64,000 bases of DNA from Butyrivibrio sp. YAB3001 (lineage in GTDB: Bacteria; Bacillota; Clostridia; Lachnospirales; Lachnospiraceae). Location of the stretch: contig NZ_FOKR01000002.1 of assembly GCF_900112195.1 (NCBI RefSeq), positions 218,134 through 282,133 on the forward strand, in the 5' to 3' direction. Under the pieces are notes generated by a model. The model had not been told where the DNA came from and did no database searches. It was given only the letters and a program-made list of their open reading frames with translations. Below are positions 24,491 to 33,608 of this stretch, piece by piece. The stretch's first letter is position 1, and each line of letters opens with the position of its first letter. Position numbers and translations under genes: made by a program.

Positions 24491-25552
24491 TTATTCTGCA
24501 TCAAATGATAAAATAGCTTTGAATACATTTCCAGTTGTTCTTATCTTAAACTCACCACCCTGCAGTGTGGTAAGGCTTTTTGCAATAGAAAGCCCCAAGC
24601 CGCTTCCTTCAGTTGTTCTTGACTTATCTCCTCTAATAAATCGTTCAGACAACGTTTCTTCGTCAACAGTAAGTTCTGATTTTGATATATTATTTACGCA
24701 ATAAACAATCTTTTTACATGAATTCTCATAAACATAATTCATGTCCATGTACACAATTGTTCCTTCGAGGGCATACTTGCAAATATTACCAAATAGATTT
24801 TCTATTACTCTCCACAGATGTCCCGGATCAGCCATAATCATCATTTTAGATTCTTCCGAAGAAAAATATGGTATAAGACCGGAAGTTTCGAACTTCTCAT
24901 AGAACTCACCTATGGTCTGATTCACCATCTCAACAAAATTTATTTTAGATAAACTCACTGACACATTCCCTGAACTAATCTTGGAAGCCTCAACCAGATC
25001 TTCGGTAAGATGTTTTAATTTATTTGCTTTATTATCCAAAACTTCTATATAGCCATTTATTTTTTCATTATCGATATTTTCTCTTTTTATAAGCCCAACA
25101 TAATTGATTATAGATGTGAGCGGGGTTTTAAGGTCATGTGAAACATTGGTGATAAGCTCAGTTTTTAATTTTTCATCCCTCATGCTCTTATCTACAGCCT
25201 TCTCAATTCCATCACCAATGGAATTAACTGCATCTGCAAGAGGGATATTATCAAAATGGAGTTTACTCGTATTTACTTTTGCTTTGACATTATCATTTTT
25301 TATTATTTCTATAACCTCAATAATACGGTTTCTGTCGTAGTTTTGCTTTAATAATATAATTCCCACAAGTATATCGATTAAAAAAGCAAGGATAATTCCG
25401 GAAATGCCGATAGAATAAAGAAGAAAATTCATAGACACAAATAGTGAATATGGAAAGATTGTTCGAATGTAAACATTTTTACTGTCAATCAGCTTCTTCA
25501 AAGCTTTGTCAGGATAAAAAGAGGCTTTTTTGTAAATTTCCTTAAATATCAT
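24491..25552 (-). CDS. sensor histidine kinase with minimal sensor
   Basis: A 353-residue kinase. The N-terminus has two adjacent membrane helices (about residues 33-68) with almost no extracellular loop, so it belongs to the intramembrane-sensing type. The phospho-acceptor block is NVSHDLKTPL, followed by an ATPase domain with GSGLGLSIAKSL; the N-box (NLFGNICKYA) departs from the usual NAxKY form but keeps key residues. Its start overlaps the regulator stop (TGATG), so the pair is co-translated. Kinases with such short loops often sense envelope stress through a partner membrane protein; none is visible next to it. Confidence 0.9.
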   Translation of the reverse strand: MIFKEIYKKASFYPDKALKKLIDSKNVYIRTIFPYSLFVSMNFLLYSIGISGIILAFLIDILVGIILLKQNYDRNRIIEVIEIIKNDNVKAKVNTSKLHFDNIPLADAVNSIGDGIEKAVDKSMRDEKLKTELITNVSHDLKTPLTSIINYVGLIKRENIDNEKINGYIEVLDNKANKLKHLTEDLVEASKISSGNVSVSLSKINFVEMVNQTIGEFYEKFETSGLIPYFSSEESKMMIMADPGHLWRVIENLFGNICKYALEGTIVYMDMNYVYENSCKKIVYCVNNISKSELTVDEETLSERFIRGDKSRTTEGSGLGLSIAKSLTTLQGGEFKIRTTGNVFKAILSFDAE

Positions 25553-26250
25553 CAGCAGGCATCTTCCTCTACCTTATATCCCACGCCCCATACCACTTTC
25601 AGATATTTGGGATCCTTTGGATTTATTTCTATCTTTTCTCTGATATGTCTGATATGCACTGCAATTGTATTATCTGACCTACCACCGGCTTCTTCCCATA
25701 TTTCTTCATAAATCTGTTCTATAGAATACACTCTTCCTTTGTTTTTTACCAATAAGCAAAGAATATTGTATTCAACAGGAGTAAGTTTTATGCTCTCGCC
25801 AAGCACGTAACATTCCTTACAATTATCATCAATAACAAGTCCTCCTGTCGAATAGATATTGTCATTTTCTACTTTAGAACCCAGCGTCATATATCTTCGC
25901 AGATTTGATTTGACTCTTGCCACCAGTTCCAATGCATTGAAAGGCTTTGTCATATAGTCATCAGCGCCAATGTTAAGTCCAAGTATCTTATCAGCATCTT
26001 CTGATTTGGCTGAAAGAAAAATAATCGGAATACTGCTAAATTTGCGGAGTTCTTTAACAAACCTGAAGCCGTCCATATTTGGCATCATTATGTCAATAAT
26101 TGCCAATTGTATTTCAGCTCTTTTTATAAGTTCCAGTCCCTGAATTCCATCATAAGCCTTAAACACCAGATAGCCTTCTTCTTCAAGATATATTGCTATA
26201 GACTCTACTATTTCCTTATCATCATCACAAATAAGTATATTTTCCATCAC
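25552..26250 (-). CDS. OmpR-family response regulator
   Basis: A 232-residue regulator. The receiver domain has the DD pair near residue 10, the phospho-acceptor Asp in IIDIMMP near 53 and K near 104; the C-terminal winged helix ends in VWGVGYKVE. It pairs with the kinase at 24491-25552. The ATG overlaps the pgeF stop by four bases (ATGA), making it the penultimate gene of a long operon starting near rbgA. Confidence 0.95.
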   Translation of the reverse strand: MMENILICDDDKEIVESIAIYLEEEGYLVFKAYDGIQGLELIKRAEIQLAIIDIMMPNMDGFRFVKELRKFSSIPIIFLSAKSEDADKILGLNIGADDYMTKPFNALELVARVKSNLRRYMTLGSKVENDNIYSTGGLVIDDNCKECYVLGESIKLTPVEYNILCLLVKNKGRVYSIEQIYEEIWEEAGGRSDNTIAVHIRHIREKIEINPKDPKYLKVVWGVGYKVEEDAC

Positions 26251-27122
26251 TTCTCCTGTTTCAAACTCAAAAATGCCGCAAGATTTCCTCTATCATCATG
26301 ATGTATTCTATGAGAGAACAAAATATCCGGATTACATCTGGTACAAACATCTGTTACCGCAATATTTTCTTCCTTAACACCACTTTGAACAAGCGTCAGT
26401 TTGATTGCATTCCACAAATATAATCTATATTTATCGTTTGGATATGGAACAATAATTTCATAATCTCTGATCTCATCTTCAGAAAAAGCCTCTGAAAATT
26501 CTTTTGCAACATCCTCACCAATTTCATAGCATGGACCACATATAGACGGCCCGATGGCACATATAAGATCCTTTGGATTTGTACCATAGTTTTCTCTCAT
26601 TGCAAAAATGACTTTTTCTGAAATCTTCCCCTTTGTTCCCTTCCAGCCGGAATGTGCAAGTCCAATGGCATTATTTACCGGATCAACAAAAAAGACTGGC
26701 GGACAATCAGCATGAAATGTAGAAAGAATGATTTCCGGAACATTTGTAATAAGTCCGTCAATATCGATATAATCCCTTGGTATCGCAGGACCTTTCCCTT
26801 TATCTTTTTCAGTCACAACTCTTACATTAGTTGTGTGTGTCTGGAAAGTGGATACGAAATCATTTAATGTTCTCCCATGTCCCAAAACATCAGATATTCT
26901 CTTATAGTTTTCATCAACTGCTTCTTTTTCATCGCCTCTTGTATAGCTAAGATTCATTTCAGAAAAACAGCCTTTGCTTACACCTCCAAGCCTTGTGCTA
27001 AAAAGGTGATCCACAGTTCCCAGTTCTTCAAGTTTAGGAAAAACAAGATAATAAACTCCATTTTTCTTTCGTAATTCTACTGTCTTTTCACATCCCGTAC
27101 GCTTAATTGCTATTTTTTCCAT
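26247..27122 (-). CDS. pgeF: PgeF/YfiH-family laccase-domain protein
   Basis: About 291 residues with the Cu-oxidoreductase-like YfiH fold. The zinc and active-site blocks are STFHADCPP and LAHSGWKGT with a C-terminal CTRC segment and FSHRI. The family acts as purine nucleoside phosphorylase/deaminase and as a peptidoglycan editing factor in Escherichia coli; older names call it polyphenol oxidase. GGAGAAAATGATG at the start allows ATG at 27125 or 27122; the second gives better spacing. Its stop overlaps the response regulator start. Confidence 0.88.
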   Translation of the reverse strand: MEKIAIKRTGCEKTVELRKKNGVYYLVFPKLEELGTVDHLFSTRLGGVSKGCFSEMNLSYTRGDEKEAVDENYKRISDVLGHGRTLNDFVSTFQTHTTNVRVVTEKDKGKGPAIPRDYIDIDGLITNVPEIILSTFHADCPPVFFVDPVNNAIGLAHSGWKGTKGKISEKVIFAMRENYGTNPKDLICAIGPSICGPCYEIGEDVAKEFSEAFSEDEIRDYEIIVPYPNDKYRLYLWNAIKLTLVQSGVKEENIAVTDVCTRCNPDILFSHRIHHDDRGNLAAFLSLKQEK

Positions 27123-27145
27123 CATTTTCTCCAATTCTGTACATT

Positions 27146-27508
27146 CTAAACATATAAAAAAGCATTCTTATACCATTTTATACCAATAATTCCACTATCA
27201 CTTGTAATTGCTATAACATCGTATCTTATAGGGATATCTTCGGATTTCTTTTTAGAATAAAGATAAAGCTTTGATAATTTGCAGATTTGCTTTTGTTTTG
27301 AAAAGTTGACAGCAGCCTCAGCTGCGCCATACTTCGAATCTTTTCTGTATTTCACCTCGATAAAACACAGATATCTGCCATCCATGGCAATAATATCAAT
27401 ATCGCCCCTAAAGGCTCTGTAATTTCTCTCAATGATATGCGCTCCCGACTCTATTAAAAAATCGCAGGCCATGTCCTCGAAAGAATTACCAACTTGTCGC
27501 TTATTCAT
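27146..27508 (-). CDS. YraN/UPF0102 family endonuclease-like protein
   Basis: A 120-residue protein of the UPF0102 family with a restriction-endonuclease-like core: RNYRAFRGDIDIIAMD followed by FIEVKYR gives the D-ExK motif. The biological role is unclear; relatives are linked to nucleic-acid processing. AAGGTGAC precedes the ATG. It is encoded in the same minus-strand series as rnhB and the FlhB-like gene, as in other Firmicutes. Confidence 0.88.
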   Translation of the reverse strand: MNKRQVGNSFEDMACDFLIESGAHIIERNYRAFRGDIDIIAMDGRYLCFIEVKYRKDSKYGAAEAAVNFSKQKQICKLSKLYLYSKKKSEDIPIRYDVIAITSDSGIIGIKWYKNAFLYV

Positions 27509-27575
27509 TTGTCACCTTATCTGTAAAAACATAAGTCGTATACTATCACAAGAAAACTAATTTGTCTATTACTTT

Positions 27576-27875
27576 TTATTTTTCCTTCATTTTTTCTTTT
27601 GCTTTGATCTTATCCATTGCATCAACAAAAACAAGAATTTCAGCCACAACTTCATATAGTTCCGGAGGAATCATCTCTCCGATTTCCAGCTTTGAAAGTG
27701 TATTTGCCAGTTTATCATCCTCATGAACAGGAATCTTGTTCTCTTTTGCTTCCTCAATAATCTTTTCTGCAAGATACCCTTTTCCGGATGCTATTACCTT
27801 AGGAGCTCCATCTTCATTTGGATCATAGCCAAGAGCTACGGCTGTTTTAATCGTTTTTTGTTTTTTATCTTTCAT
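27576..27875 (-). CDS. FlhB C-terminal-domain-like protein
   Basis: A 99-residue soluble protein matching the cytoplasmic tail of flagellar export protein FlhB (ALGYDPNEDGAPKVIASGKG and IPVHEDDKLA blocks). The NPTH autocleavage motif of true FlhB and the membrane part are missing. Such stand-alone versions (YlqH type) are known in Bacillus next to rnhB and can partly replace the FlhB C-terminus in flagellar export. Next to it a FliK-like protein is encoded, its natural interaction partner. Confidence 0.85.
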   Translation of the reverse strand: MKDKKQKTIKTAVALGYDPNEDGAPKVIASGKGYLAEKIIEEAKENKIPVHEDDKLANTLSKLEIGEMIPPELYEVVAEILVFVDAMDKIKAKEKMKEK

Positions 27876-27940
27876 GTAGTCACCTACAATATCATCTTAA
27901 ACTCAAATTCCCATACGTAACAAAATAGCTAGACAGTACA

Positions 27941-29803
27941 CTAGGCTCTTGCATCAAAAGAAGTTGTCGAAACGATAGGCATTCTTTGAACAGAAAGCAT
28001 TTCATCAACAGCTGCATCTTCACCATTTAGATCATCCTGCAGCTTAAGAGTTGCTTTCATAGAATACCCTCTTTTTTCGAGCCTTTCATTCAAAATATGT
28101 ATATTATCATTGATAAGATCAATAATCGAAACATCAGCAACATAAAAATTAGTTGTAACCTTTTTGTCCAGCATCCTGACATATACATCCAAAGGTCCAA
28201 GATTATCCATATCAAGATGCAAAATTGCACTGACACTGCCATCTTCGCTCAAGCGTTTATTTTTATTCCTGTATACATAAAGATCACCATTTGCATTCTG
28301 TCCGGTCATCTGAAGAGGAAGCTGAACATACTGAAACATATGGTTAAGCTGATTCATGAAGTCGATATTGTTGCTAAGGTTATTGGCAGACTGCGAAATA
28401 TTTGAATTTTCTCCTAGTACATTATTTAAAGTCTGCGAAAGAGCCTTCACCTGATTTCCCAGTCTTTGATACAGATTGTCAACATTTTCCTTTTTCTCAA
28501 CTTCTTCAGGATTTAGCATCCACTGTGAAGAAATATTCTCTTTTAATAGTTTATTAAAATCATCCGAGGAAAAGATTTTTTTCCATGAAGCAATCTCGAC
28601 AGAATTAGTCATATCAGCACTTTCAAAAGCTGTTGATAATTCTTTAAACAACTGTTTTGTTGCACTTAAATCTCCCTGATTTATAGCCTTAACCAAAGCC
28701 TGAATATTTTTCTCTGGCACATTTAGATTTTGCAGATTATTTACAAAATCATTTGAAAGTTTAATATCTTTAATATCAGTTGTACTTTGCTTTAATCCGT
28801 TCGTTAAAAGACTTTGCCCAGGATTTGTGTCTATGTTCTTTGTGTCAGGCTGAGCAGATGTAGTAAGAATATCTGGATTTAGATTATTTATCTGCTGATT
28901 ATCATTCTTAACAGGCACATCTTTAGGCATATCTTTTGGCACATCACTATTATCTACCTGTACTTTTTCGTTAAGAACTTCCGTTTTACTTTCTGCCTCA
29001 GGATTTTTTATTGTGTCGCCAATAACATTTTCTTCTCTTTCTCCCAAAGTAGTTTCCTGAGGGACTACCTGTTCTGATGACTCAGCTACTATTTCACCAA
29101 CACTTTGCGGAACTTCTGGACTCTCACCAAAAATCTTTAATAATGAGCCATAAAGATTTACAGCCCCCATAGAATTACCATTTTCTGATAATGCACTAAA
29201 TGCTTTGGGTAATTCATCAACAATAGTTGTCATTTCATTAATGACCTGGTGCTCGTAATTCTTATAATTGCTATATTGTTCAATTGTATTTTCATTTATG
29301 GGTATACCAAGACTCTTCATTTCAACCATTGTAGAAACAGGAGTTTCCATGAAGTTTGATACATTTTTATTCATTTCCCAAAGTGAAGCTTTATTGATAG
29401 GAAGTCCGGCTTCCATCATATCCCGGACCATCTTTATAGACTCATTATTAACCTCAAGCCCTGCAGCCTGCAAAGCTTTTAATGTGCTCTGAATTAAAGA
29501 CGTGTTCTCAAAAAGAGGAGAAATAGTTACTCCTCTTTCATTTGTACCACGAACGATAAAATTTAGAAACTGGCCTTCTTTAAGGCCCATTTCCTCAGAA
29601 AGTTTGGCTGAAATAGTTCCATTTCCGATATCAATGTTTGCAAATTTACCTTCTTCGGTATCAATAAAAGACAATACTTTTCCAGAAATGGTAGCGCCAT
29701 TTTTGAGCTCCACAGGAGTACCTTGCAAAGCTTCATTTTGCAGTGTCTTACCATCAATTATTATATTGCTGTTATTATTTGCAACTCCGGAAATAACATT
29801 CAT
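27941..29803 (-). CDS. FliK-like hook-length-control family protein
   Basis: A 620-residue protein. The N-terminal 180 residues are mixed; the middle (about 230-340) is low-complexity and rich in Q, N, D, P and T. The C-terminal region (about 500-600, with VSAILHLDMDNLGPLDVYV) resembles the FliK substrate-switching domain. This architecture fits flagellar hook-length regulators, but proteins of this YlqG-type position next to rnhB have not been tied clearly to flagella. Start and rnhB stop overlap by four bases (ATGA). Confidence 0.75.
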   Translation of the reverse strand: MNVISGVANNNSNIIIDGKTLQNEALQGTPVELKNGATISGKVLSFIDTEEGKFANIDIGNGTISAKLSEEMGLKEGQFLNFIVRGTNERGVTISPLFENTSLIQSTLKALQAAGLEVNNESIKMVRDMMEAGLPINKASLWEMNKNVSNFMETPVSTMVEMKSLGIPINENTIEQYSNYKNYEHQVINEMTTIVDELPKAFSALSENGNSMGAVNLYGSLLKIFGESPEVPQSVGEIVAESSEQVVPQETTLGEREENVIGDTIKNPEAESKTEVLNEKVQVDNSDVPKDMPKDVPVKNDNQQINNLNPDILTTSAQPDTKNIDTNPGQSLLTNGLKQSTTDIKDIKLSNDFVNNLQNLNVPEKNIQALVKAINQGDLSATKQLFKELSTAFESADMTNSVEIASWKKIFSSDDFNKLLKENISSQWMLNPEEVEKKENVDNLYQRLGNQVKALSQTLNNVLGENSNISQSANNLSNNIDFMNQLNHMFQYVQLPLQMTGQNANGDLYVYRNKNKRLSEDGSVSAILHLDMDNLGPLDVYVRMLDKKVTTNFYVADVSIIDLINDNIHILNERLEKRGYSMKATLKLQDDLNGEDAAVDEMLSVQRMPIVSTTSFDARA

Positions 29804-30561
29804 ACAAAGTTACCTATAAATGATCTGCGATGAATAGAACATGGTCCATATTTTTTTAATGCTTCAATATGTTCTGCACTACCATACCCTTTATTAGAGT
29901 CAAATCCATACTCCGGATAAGTATTTGCATATTCCTTCATCACTCTGTCCCTTGTAACCTTGGCAATTATACTGGCAGCAGCGATTGAAGCACTCTTCGC
30001 ATCACCTTTAATTATAGAAATCTGTTTAAACTCCTCAAGCTGCGGAATATGAACCGCATCAATCAAAAGAGCTCCCGGCTTGACATTCAATGAATTAACT
30101 GCCATGGTCATAGCTTCAAATGTTGCCTGTAAAATGTTGATCTCATCAATGCGTTCACAAGTAGCTGAACCAATTCCTACTGCAACAGCTTTCTCCATGA
30201 TGACATCATAAAGCTCTTCTCTCTTTTTTTCGGATAATTTCTTCGAATCATTTAGATATAAAATTTCAGAATTTTTTGGCAAAATAACAGCCGCAGCATA
30301 AACAGGACCAGCAAGCGGGCCTCTCCCAACTTCATCGATTCCGCAAAGAAAGCCATATTCGCTGTTCTCGCGTTCATAGCTGTACATCTCAAATGTTCTG
30401 GAAATTTCTTTATCAATTGCAGAAATTCTCTTTTTGGCAGTTTCAACTATTTTTTGCACTCCAGCGCGCTCATCAGAAGAATACTCATTGACAAAAGCCA
30501 ATAATTCTGCCTTATCATATGCTTTTTCTAAATTTGCCTTTATATCAGATATTGAACTCAT
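29800..30561 (-). CDS. rnhB: ribonuclease HII
   Basis: A 253-residue protein. The N-terminal 70 residues are the common helical extension of Firmicute enzymes; the catalytic region starts at GIDEVGRGPLAG and contains LNDSKKLSEKKR, ADA-type carboxylates (LLIDAVHI) and KGDAKS. It removes ribonucleotides from DNA hybrids. The start codon overlaps the signal peptidase stop (TAATG), and its stop overlaps the FliK-like start. GGAGG precedes the ATG. Confidence 0.95.
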   Translation of the reverse strand: MSSISDIKANLEKAYDKAELLAFVNEYSSDERAGVQKIVETAKKRISAIDKEISRTFEMYSYERENSEYGFLCGIDEVGRGPLAGPVYAAAVILPKNSEILYLNDSKKLSEKKREELYDVIMEKAVAVGIGSATCERIDEINILQATFEAMTMAVNSLNVKPGALLIDAVHIPQLEEFKQISIIKGDAKSASIAAASIIAKVTRDRVMKEYANTYPEYGFDSNKGYGSAEHIEALKKYGPCSIHRRSFIGNFV

Positions 30562-31094
30562 TATTTAATACCTCCAAATGAGTCAAATGGATAAATTCTA
30601 ACAAAAGCATGTCCCAAAATATTACTCTTTTTGATATTACCAACAGACGGATCCCTACTGTCCATACTGTGATTGCGATTATCCCCCATAACAAACACTT
30701 CATCATCTGCAAGGGTAATTCCATCAACGGCAATTCCGGGATCCTCTATCTTTTCAGCGCCATAATTCTCTTCCAAAAGAACATCATTTATATAAATATT
30801 GCCATCATAATCAATTCTAACGGTCTCCCCCGGAAGACCAATAACTCTTTTTATAAAAAACTCATTATTGCCATATCTGTAAGGGAATACAACTATATCA
30901 AACCTGTTTACGTCGCTAAATCTATAGCTCACCTTCTCAATCAATAGTGAATCATTATCATGAAGTGTGGGATACATTGAAGAACCGCTTACTTCTGTTC
31001 TCTGCATTACAAATGTAATAAATAAAAAGGTAAGCAAAAAAACAATCCCGACATAAATAAGAGTACTTAACAATTCTTTCAATACGTTTTTCAT
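30561..31094 (-). CDS. lepB: signal peptidase I (second copy)
   Basis: A 177-residue type I signal peptidase with one N-terminal membrane helix (about 9-30). The catalytic serine is in SGSSMYPTL, the lysine in FIKRVIGLPGE, and the GDNRNHSMDSRD block completes the family signature. It cleaves signal peptides outside the membrane. A second lepB lies at 32040-32633 on the other side of rbgA. Confidence 0.95.
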   Translation of the reverse strand: MKNVLKELLSTLIYVGIVFLLTFLFITFVMQRTEVSGSSMYPTLHDNDSLLIEKVSYRFSDVNRFDIVVFPYRYGNNEFFIKRVIGLPGETVRIDYDGNIYINDVLLEENYGAEKIEDPGIAVDGITLADDEVFVMGDNRNHSMDSRDPSVGNIKKSNILGHAFVRIYPFDSFGGIK

Positions 31095-31146
31095 AACCTA
31101 TCCAATCCGTGCAAATGCACTGTTTTATTGATAAAAACTTTGACAA

Positions 31147-32019
31147 TTATGGCTTTTCTATAGATATTCTTCCAAGTCTGCCATTTCTAAAATCATCAAG
31201 TAAAAGAGCTGCCGCTCTGTCGATATCGGGCGTTGCTCCCTGCTTAAAACATTTTCTATTAATGGCTATAGCAGAAAGAACTGCGCTTAATGAAGTCGCA
31301 AACTGCTCATTCTCAAGTTCTTCTACCTGCTCTTTAGTTATATTATACTTCTCATAAACGGCCGCAGGATAGCACTCATTGAGTGTTTTTATCAGTTCAC
31401 AGGCAAGCTCCGTAATATCAAGATTTTCATCATTCATAGAACCAATTAATGCTAAATGAAGCCCAACTTCCTCATCTTCAAACTTGGGCCATAAAATTCC
31501 AGGAGTATCAAGAAGCTGCATATTTCTCCCCAGAGAGATCCATTGCTTACCCTTCGTAACACCGGGCTTATTTCCTGTCTTTGCAGATGCCTTACCTGCA
31601 AGTTTATTTATAAAAGTAGATTTACCAACGTTAGGAATTCCTGCAACCATTGCCCTTACAGGTCTTCCCACGATTCCTCTTTTTTTATCTTTTTCAATTT
31701 TTTCCGCACAGGCGCTTAAGATCAAATCTTTTACTTTTGATGCTTCGTTTCCTGTCTTGGAATTCATTTCCATCACAAACATTCCCTGAGACTGGTAATA
31801 ATCACGCCATTTCTTTGTAATAGCAGGATCAGCCAGATCAGCTTTATTTAAAATTATCAATCTGTACTTATTCTTGCCAAGCTCGTCAATATCAGGATTT
31901 CTTCCTGCGGAAGGCACTCTGGCATCAGTCAGCTCAATAATAATATCGATCAATTTAATATTTTCCTGCATCATTCTGACTGCTTTAGTCATATGACCGG
32001 GATACCACTGATAATTCAT
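31147..32019 (-). CDS. rbgA: ribosome biogenesis GTPase RbgA
   Basis: A 290-residue circularly permuted GTPase. The G4 motif (NKADLAD) comes before G1 (GIPNVGKST) and G3 (DTPGI), the order typical of YlqF/RbgA. It acts in late 50S assembly. AAAGGTG precedes the ATG. It lies between the two lepB genes in the rplS-lepB-rbgA-rnhB series also seen in other Firmicutes. Confidence 0.96.
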   Translation of the reverse strand: MNYQWYPGHMTKAVRMMQENIKLIDIIIELTDARVPSAGRNPDIDELGKNKYRLIILNKADLADPAITKKWRDYYQSQGMFVMEMNSKTGNEASKVKDLILSACAEKIEKDKKRGIVGRPVRAMVAGIPNVGKSTFINKLAGKASAKTGNKPGVTKGKQWISLGRNMQLLDTPGILWPKFEDEEVGLHLALIGSMNDENLDITELACELIKTLNECYPAAVYEKYNITKEQVEELENEQFATSLSAVLSAIAINRKCFKQGATPDIDRAAALLLDDFRNGRLGRISIEKP

Positions 32020-32039
32020 CTAAACACCTTTCAAAATAA

Positions 32040-32633
32040 CTAATTTAAGACTATTCCACCCTTATGGTCGCCAATACCCATCTTATACCAGACTTTTCCA
32101 ACCATCATGGATGTCTTCACAATTCCAATATTCGCACTTCGTGAATCTTCACTGCTGTTTCTGTTATCCCCCAGAACAAAGTATTCACCGCTTTTAAGTT
32201 TTATCTCATTTGCTGCAATCCCTGCATCTTCCATTTTATCATATTCTTCATCATCTTTATCCTGGATTGTTCCATTTATATAAAGACTTCCATCAATAAT
32301 CTGAACTTTATCTCCCGGAACTGCGACAACACGCTTAACATAAAAATGAGAATTTGTATTGCCATTAGGTAAAAAAACTACTATATCGCCATTTGAGGGA
32401 CCAAATATTTTAAATATCAGTTTGTTGACCAAAACTGTCTGACCATTATAAGCTGACGGTTCCATGGAATCTCCGATTACTTTCACCTGCATTCCAAATG
32501 CAAATACAAAGACAAATGCCAAAACAATAGATAAAACAGTCACTGATATCCATGAAAATATCTCTCTAAAAAGCTTAGGGGTAAAAATAGTTTTCTTCTG
32601 ATGAAATGTAAGTTTACTCTTTTTGCGAAACAT
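32040..32633 (-). CDS. lepB: signal peptidase I (first copy)
   Basis: A 197-residue type I signal peptidase with a basic N-terminus and one membrane helix near 25-50. Catalytic serine in GDSMEPSAY, lysine in YVKRVVAVPGD, and GDNRNSSEDSR block. The two copies differ throughout, so they are not a recent duplication. It follows rplS after a terminator and precedes rbgA by 20 bases. Confidence 0.95.
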   Translation of the reverse strand: MFRKKSKLTFHQKKTIFTPKLFREIFSWISVTVLSIVLAFVFVFAFGMQVKVIGDSMEPSAYNGQTVLVNKLIFKIFGPSNGDIVVFLPNGNTNSHFYVKRVVAVPGDKVQIIDGSLYINGTIQDKDDEEYDKMEDAGIAANEIKLKSGEYFVLGDNRNSSEDSRSANIGIVKTSMMVGKVWYKMGIGDHKGGIVLN

Positions 32634-32654
32634 CTTTCTCCTATCCTATGGCTA

Positions 32655-32693
32655 TTAAGAAAAAGAGGCAATTACTAAAAAGTAACTGCCTCT
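32655..32693 (-). terminator. terminator after rplS
   Basis: A 13-bp stem with one mismatch (32664-32676 with 32681-32693) and a loop of four, followed on the minus strand by TTTTTCTT. It would cap rplS mRNA, with lepB and downstream genes transcribed by read-through. Confidence 0.8.
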
Positions 32694-32703
32694 AATAAGC
32701 AAA

Positions 32704-33054
32704 TTATCTGGTAACAAGTTCCTTAACCTTAGCCTTCTTACCTGTAAGTCCCTTAAGGTAGTTAAGCTTAGCTCTTCTAACCTTACCTCTTCTTACAACT
32801 TCAACCTTCTCAACGATTGGTGAGTGAAGTGGCCATGTCTTCTCAACGCCTACACCGTAAGACTCTTTTCTAACTGTGAAAGTTGTACGGTTGCTGCCGC
32901 CCTGGATCTTCTTAACAGTACCTTCGAAAATCTGTACTCTTTCGCGGTTTCCTTCCTTAATCTTAGCGTGTACTCTTACAGTATCACCAGTGTTGAACTG
33001 AGGTGCATTAGCATTCAGCTGCTCTTTCTCGAGCTCTTCAATAATTGTACTCAT
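32704..33054 (-). CDS. rplS: 50S ribosomal protein L19
   Basis: A 116-residue L19 protein of typical length, with [17 protein letters not shown] and the conserved C-terminal [16 protein letters not shown] segment. It lies at the 30S-50S interface. It has its own promoter (33156-33185) and a terminator, and is separated from trmD and rimM, its usual operon partners, by the nucleoside cluster. The 130-base leader contains a GACGG...CGTC pairing that could act in autoregulation. Confidence 0.97.
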   Translation of the reverse strand: MSTIIEELEKEQLNANAPQFNTGDTVRVHAKIKEGNRERVQIFEGTVKKIQGGSNRTTFTVRKESYGVGVEKTWPLHSPIVEKVEVVRRGKVRRAKLNYLKGLTGKKAKVKELVTR

Positions 33055-33155
33055 ATTTTTTCTCCTATTCTATGGACGTTCTTAGTATGCATATGTGACG
33101 AGTCTAATAAACTCTAACCATACCAGAGGACCGTCTGATTGTCACAACGTACTAT

Positions 33156-33185
33156 ACTATACCATAAAGCATAACAAAAAGTCAA
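33156..33185 (-). promoter_or_regulatory. promoter of rplS
   Basis: TTGACT (33180-33185), 18-bp spacer, TATAGT (33156-33161) on the minus strand. The -35 box touches the cdd stop codon at 33186. Confidence 0.65.
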
Positions 33186-33608
33186 TCATCCAAGTAGATC
33201 TTTTGGACCAAATCTTGCAGGCAATATTTCAGGTAAAGTATATTCCATGTATTCATCAACTGATTTAGCGCAGATAACAATAAAATCGTCTTTGCAGAAC
33301 TCGCTCATTACCTGTCTGCATACACCACATGGAGGACAATACTCAAGCTCTATAGCATCACTTGGGCCGCCAACAATAGCTATAGCATTAAACTCTTTTA
33401 CGCCTTCACTAACTGCCTTAAAAAATGCTGTTCTCTCAGCACAGTTTGAAGGTGTGAATGAAGCATTTTCTATATTGCAGCCTGTATAAATTGTTCCGTT
33501 AGCAGCTAAAAGCGCTGCACCAACATTATAATGAGAATATGGTGTATATGAAAAATTTCTCATCTCAAGCGCTCTTTTTATGAGCTCTTTTTTTTCTATT
33601 TCTGTCAT
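33186..33608 (-). CDS. cdd: cytidine deaminase
   Basis: A 140-residue homotetrameric-type cytidine deaminase. The zinc site is CAE (in SNCAERTAFF) plus PPCGVC, and the substrate block is GCNIENAS. It converts cytidine and deoxycytidine to uridine forms. The ATG follows the permease stop directly (TAAATG). Together with the ABC transporter and uridine phosphorylase it completes a pyrimidine nucleoside salvage route: uptake, deamination, phosphorolysis. Confidence 0.95.
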   Translation of the reverse strand: MTEIEKKELIKRALEMRNFSYTPYSHYNVGAALLAANGTIYTGCNIENASFTPSNCAERTAFFKAVSEGVKEFNAIAIVGGPSDAIELEYCPPCGVCRQVMSEFCKDDFIVICAKSVDEYMEYTLPEILPARFGPKDLLG

